From: an uncultured Chloroflexota bacterium
GTDB lineage: Bacteria > Chloroflexota > Limnocylindria > Limnocylindrales > Limnocylindraceae
Reading direction: 5' to 3'
Length of the DNA: 5,687 bases
NCBI GenBank assembly: GCA_903847005.1
Contig: CAINCM010000246.1
Location: 1 to 5,687, forward strand
Under the pieces are notes generated by a model. It was not told the DNA's origin, did not search any database, and saw only the letters and a program-made list of their open reading frames with translations. Made by a program: the position numbers and the translations under genes. Positions 4,786 to 5,687 of this stretch are shown piece after piece. The first letter of the stretch is position 1. The number at the start of each line of letters is the position of its first letter.

Positions 4786-5687
4786 ATGGCCGCGGTCCGA
4801 TTCGGCACCGACGGGATCCGCGGAGTCGCGGGAGCATCGCTCACATCGGAGGTCGCCTTCGCACTTGGCGCCGCACTCGCCGCGCACTACCCCGCGGGCA
4901 GCATCCTCATCGGGCGTGACACTCGGCCGAGTGGCCCCGGGTTGAGCGCGGCGCTCGCCGCCGGGATCCGCTCGGGAGGCGCCACACCGATCGACCTAGG
5001 GGTGATTCCGACTCCTGGCCTGGCCGCGGTTGTTGCGGCAGATTCGAGTGTCGCCTGTGGCGTGGTGGTGACGGCCTCACACAACCCAGCGGAGTACAAC
5101 GGACTCAAGGTGATCGGACGCGACGGTCGCAAGGTTCCAGATGCACTGGAGCGGGAGCTCGAGCGAAGCATCGAGGCGCACCTTGCCACGGGGCGCGTGC
5201 CGGAGTTGCCGGGCACGGAGACGGCCGAAGACGAGGTCGGGGCCACCTATGCGGCGCGCTATGCAGCACAGCTCGCACGTGTGGCGTCGACGGCGACTCC
5301 GAGCCGTGCCGCCTCGGGCATTCGCGTCGTGGTCGACGCCTCAAACGGCGCAGGTGCTCCGTTCGCCGTCGCGGCACTCGGCGCAACCGGCGCAACGGTC
5401 GACGGGATGGCGATGGGCGAGGGCGTGATCAACGACGGGGTCGGAGCCACCTCTCCAGCGGCGCTTGGACGGCGCGTCGTCGCGCTCGGTGCCAGCCTCG
5501 GCATCGCACTCGACGGAGATGCCGACCGATGTGTGGTCGTCGATGAACGCGGGTCCCTGATCGACGGCGATGTGGTGATCGGCCTGATTGCGCTGGATCG
5601 AAAGCGCCGTGGCCTCCCGGGCGCCGAGCATGTGGTCGCAACGATCCTGACGAACTCCGGCGTCGAGCGCCAGCTTCGCGACGCGGG
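4786..5687 (+). CDS. glmM: Phosphoglucosamine mutase, 3'-truncated by window edge
   Basis: GlmM interconverts glucosamine-6-phosphate and glucosamine-1-phosphate, the step feeding GlmU and UDP-GlcNAc for peptidoglycan, in the cytosol. About 300 of the usual ~445 residues are present, and the frame is open to the end. Alpha-D-phosphohexomutase motifs appear in order: FGTDGIRG (6-13), GRDTRPSG (43-50), the catalytic phosphoserine loop TASHNP with S98, then NGLK, and the Mg2+ loop DGDADR (243-248; ligands D243, D245, D247). The sugar-binding and phosphate-binding loops of the C-terminal part are outside the window. A phosphomannomutase or phosphoglucomutase of the same superfamily is possible, but FGTDGIRG at the extreme N-terminus and the position after rplM-rpsI, as in Actinomycetota, favour GlmM. 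The start lies 21 nt after rpsI and has no clear SD. Confidence 0.9.
   Translation, partial: MAAVRFGTDGIRGVAGASLTSEVAFALGAALAAHYPAGSILIGRDTRPSGPGLSAALAAGIRSGGATPIDLGVIPTPGLAAVVAADSSVACGVVVTASHNPAEYNGLKVIGRDGRKVPDALERELERSIEAHLATGRVPELPGTETAEDEVGATYAARYAAQLARVASTATPSRAASGIRVVVDASNGAGAPFAVAALGATGATVDGMAMGEGVINDGVGATSPAALGRRVVALGASLGIALDGDADRCVVVDERGSLIDGDVVIGLIALDRKRRGLPGAEHVVATILTNSGVERQLRDA

Noticed and set aside
4327..4887. 186-residue minus-strand frame over rpsI and the glmM start
   Set aside because: It is antisense to S9 and GlmM, has no motif, and its Arg/Ser/Cys-rich composition is that of a shadow frame.
5105..5641. Several minus-strand frames over the 3' part of the window
   Set aside because: The + strand frame from 4786 encodes GlmM motifs continuously through this region; the others are shadows in GC-rich sequence.

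Overview
This is a high-GC bacterial chromosomal segment, entirely on the + strand. It covers the tail of the large ribosomal-protein superoperon (the alpha-operon part) and the start of the block that follows it. The order is map (5' end cut off) - infA - rpmJ - rpsM - rpsK - rpsD - rpoA - rplQ - rplM - rpsI - glmM (3' end cut off). All eleven genes belong to recognised families. Spacing is very tight from infA onward: gaps run from about 1 to 20 nt, and rplM may overlap rpsI. The region therefore looks like one co-transcribed translation/transcription operon that runs into a cell-wall precursor gene.

Bases 1-585 hold most of a type I methionine aminopeptidase. Bases 586-743 are the only real intergenic space. 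They carry a GC-rich hairpin just after map, a plausible sigma70-type promoter with an extended -10, a perfect 6-7 bp hairpin in the putative leader, and a G-tract in front of tandem TTG codons. Bases 744-3910 are infA to rplQ: initiation factor 1, L36, S13, S11, S4, RNA polymerase alpha and L17. Bases 3920-4764 are the rplM-rpsI pair (L13, S9). From 4786 to the window end is phosphoglucosamine mutase (glmM), with its catalytic serine loop and metal loop present.

Working together, Map trims the initiator Met from nascent chains, IF-1 and seven ribosomal proteins build and start the ribosome, RpoA seeds RNA polymerase assembly, and GlmM supplies glucosamine-1-phosphate for UDP-GlcNAc and peptidoglycan. 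This couples growth-rate genes in one cluster.

Organism: bacterial, GC-rich, with zinc-ribbon (C+) forms of both S4 and L36. The rplM-rpsI-glmM linkage is familiar from Actinomycetota, but the S4 sequence (four-Cys N-terminus, then a basic RRRKVGDYGLQLREKQK stretch) looks more like Chloroflexota to me. I favour Chloroflexota or a deep actinobacterial lineage, with low to moderate confidence. truA, often found between rplQ and rplM, is absent.

I see no mobile element, CRISPR array, tRNA/rRNA gene or novel defence-like system. The points worth a second look are the infA leader architecture, several start-codon decisions (infA TTG, rpsK ATG, rpsI GTG), the acidic tail on RpoA, and a 14-bp palindrome in front of an SD-less glmM.
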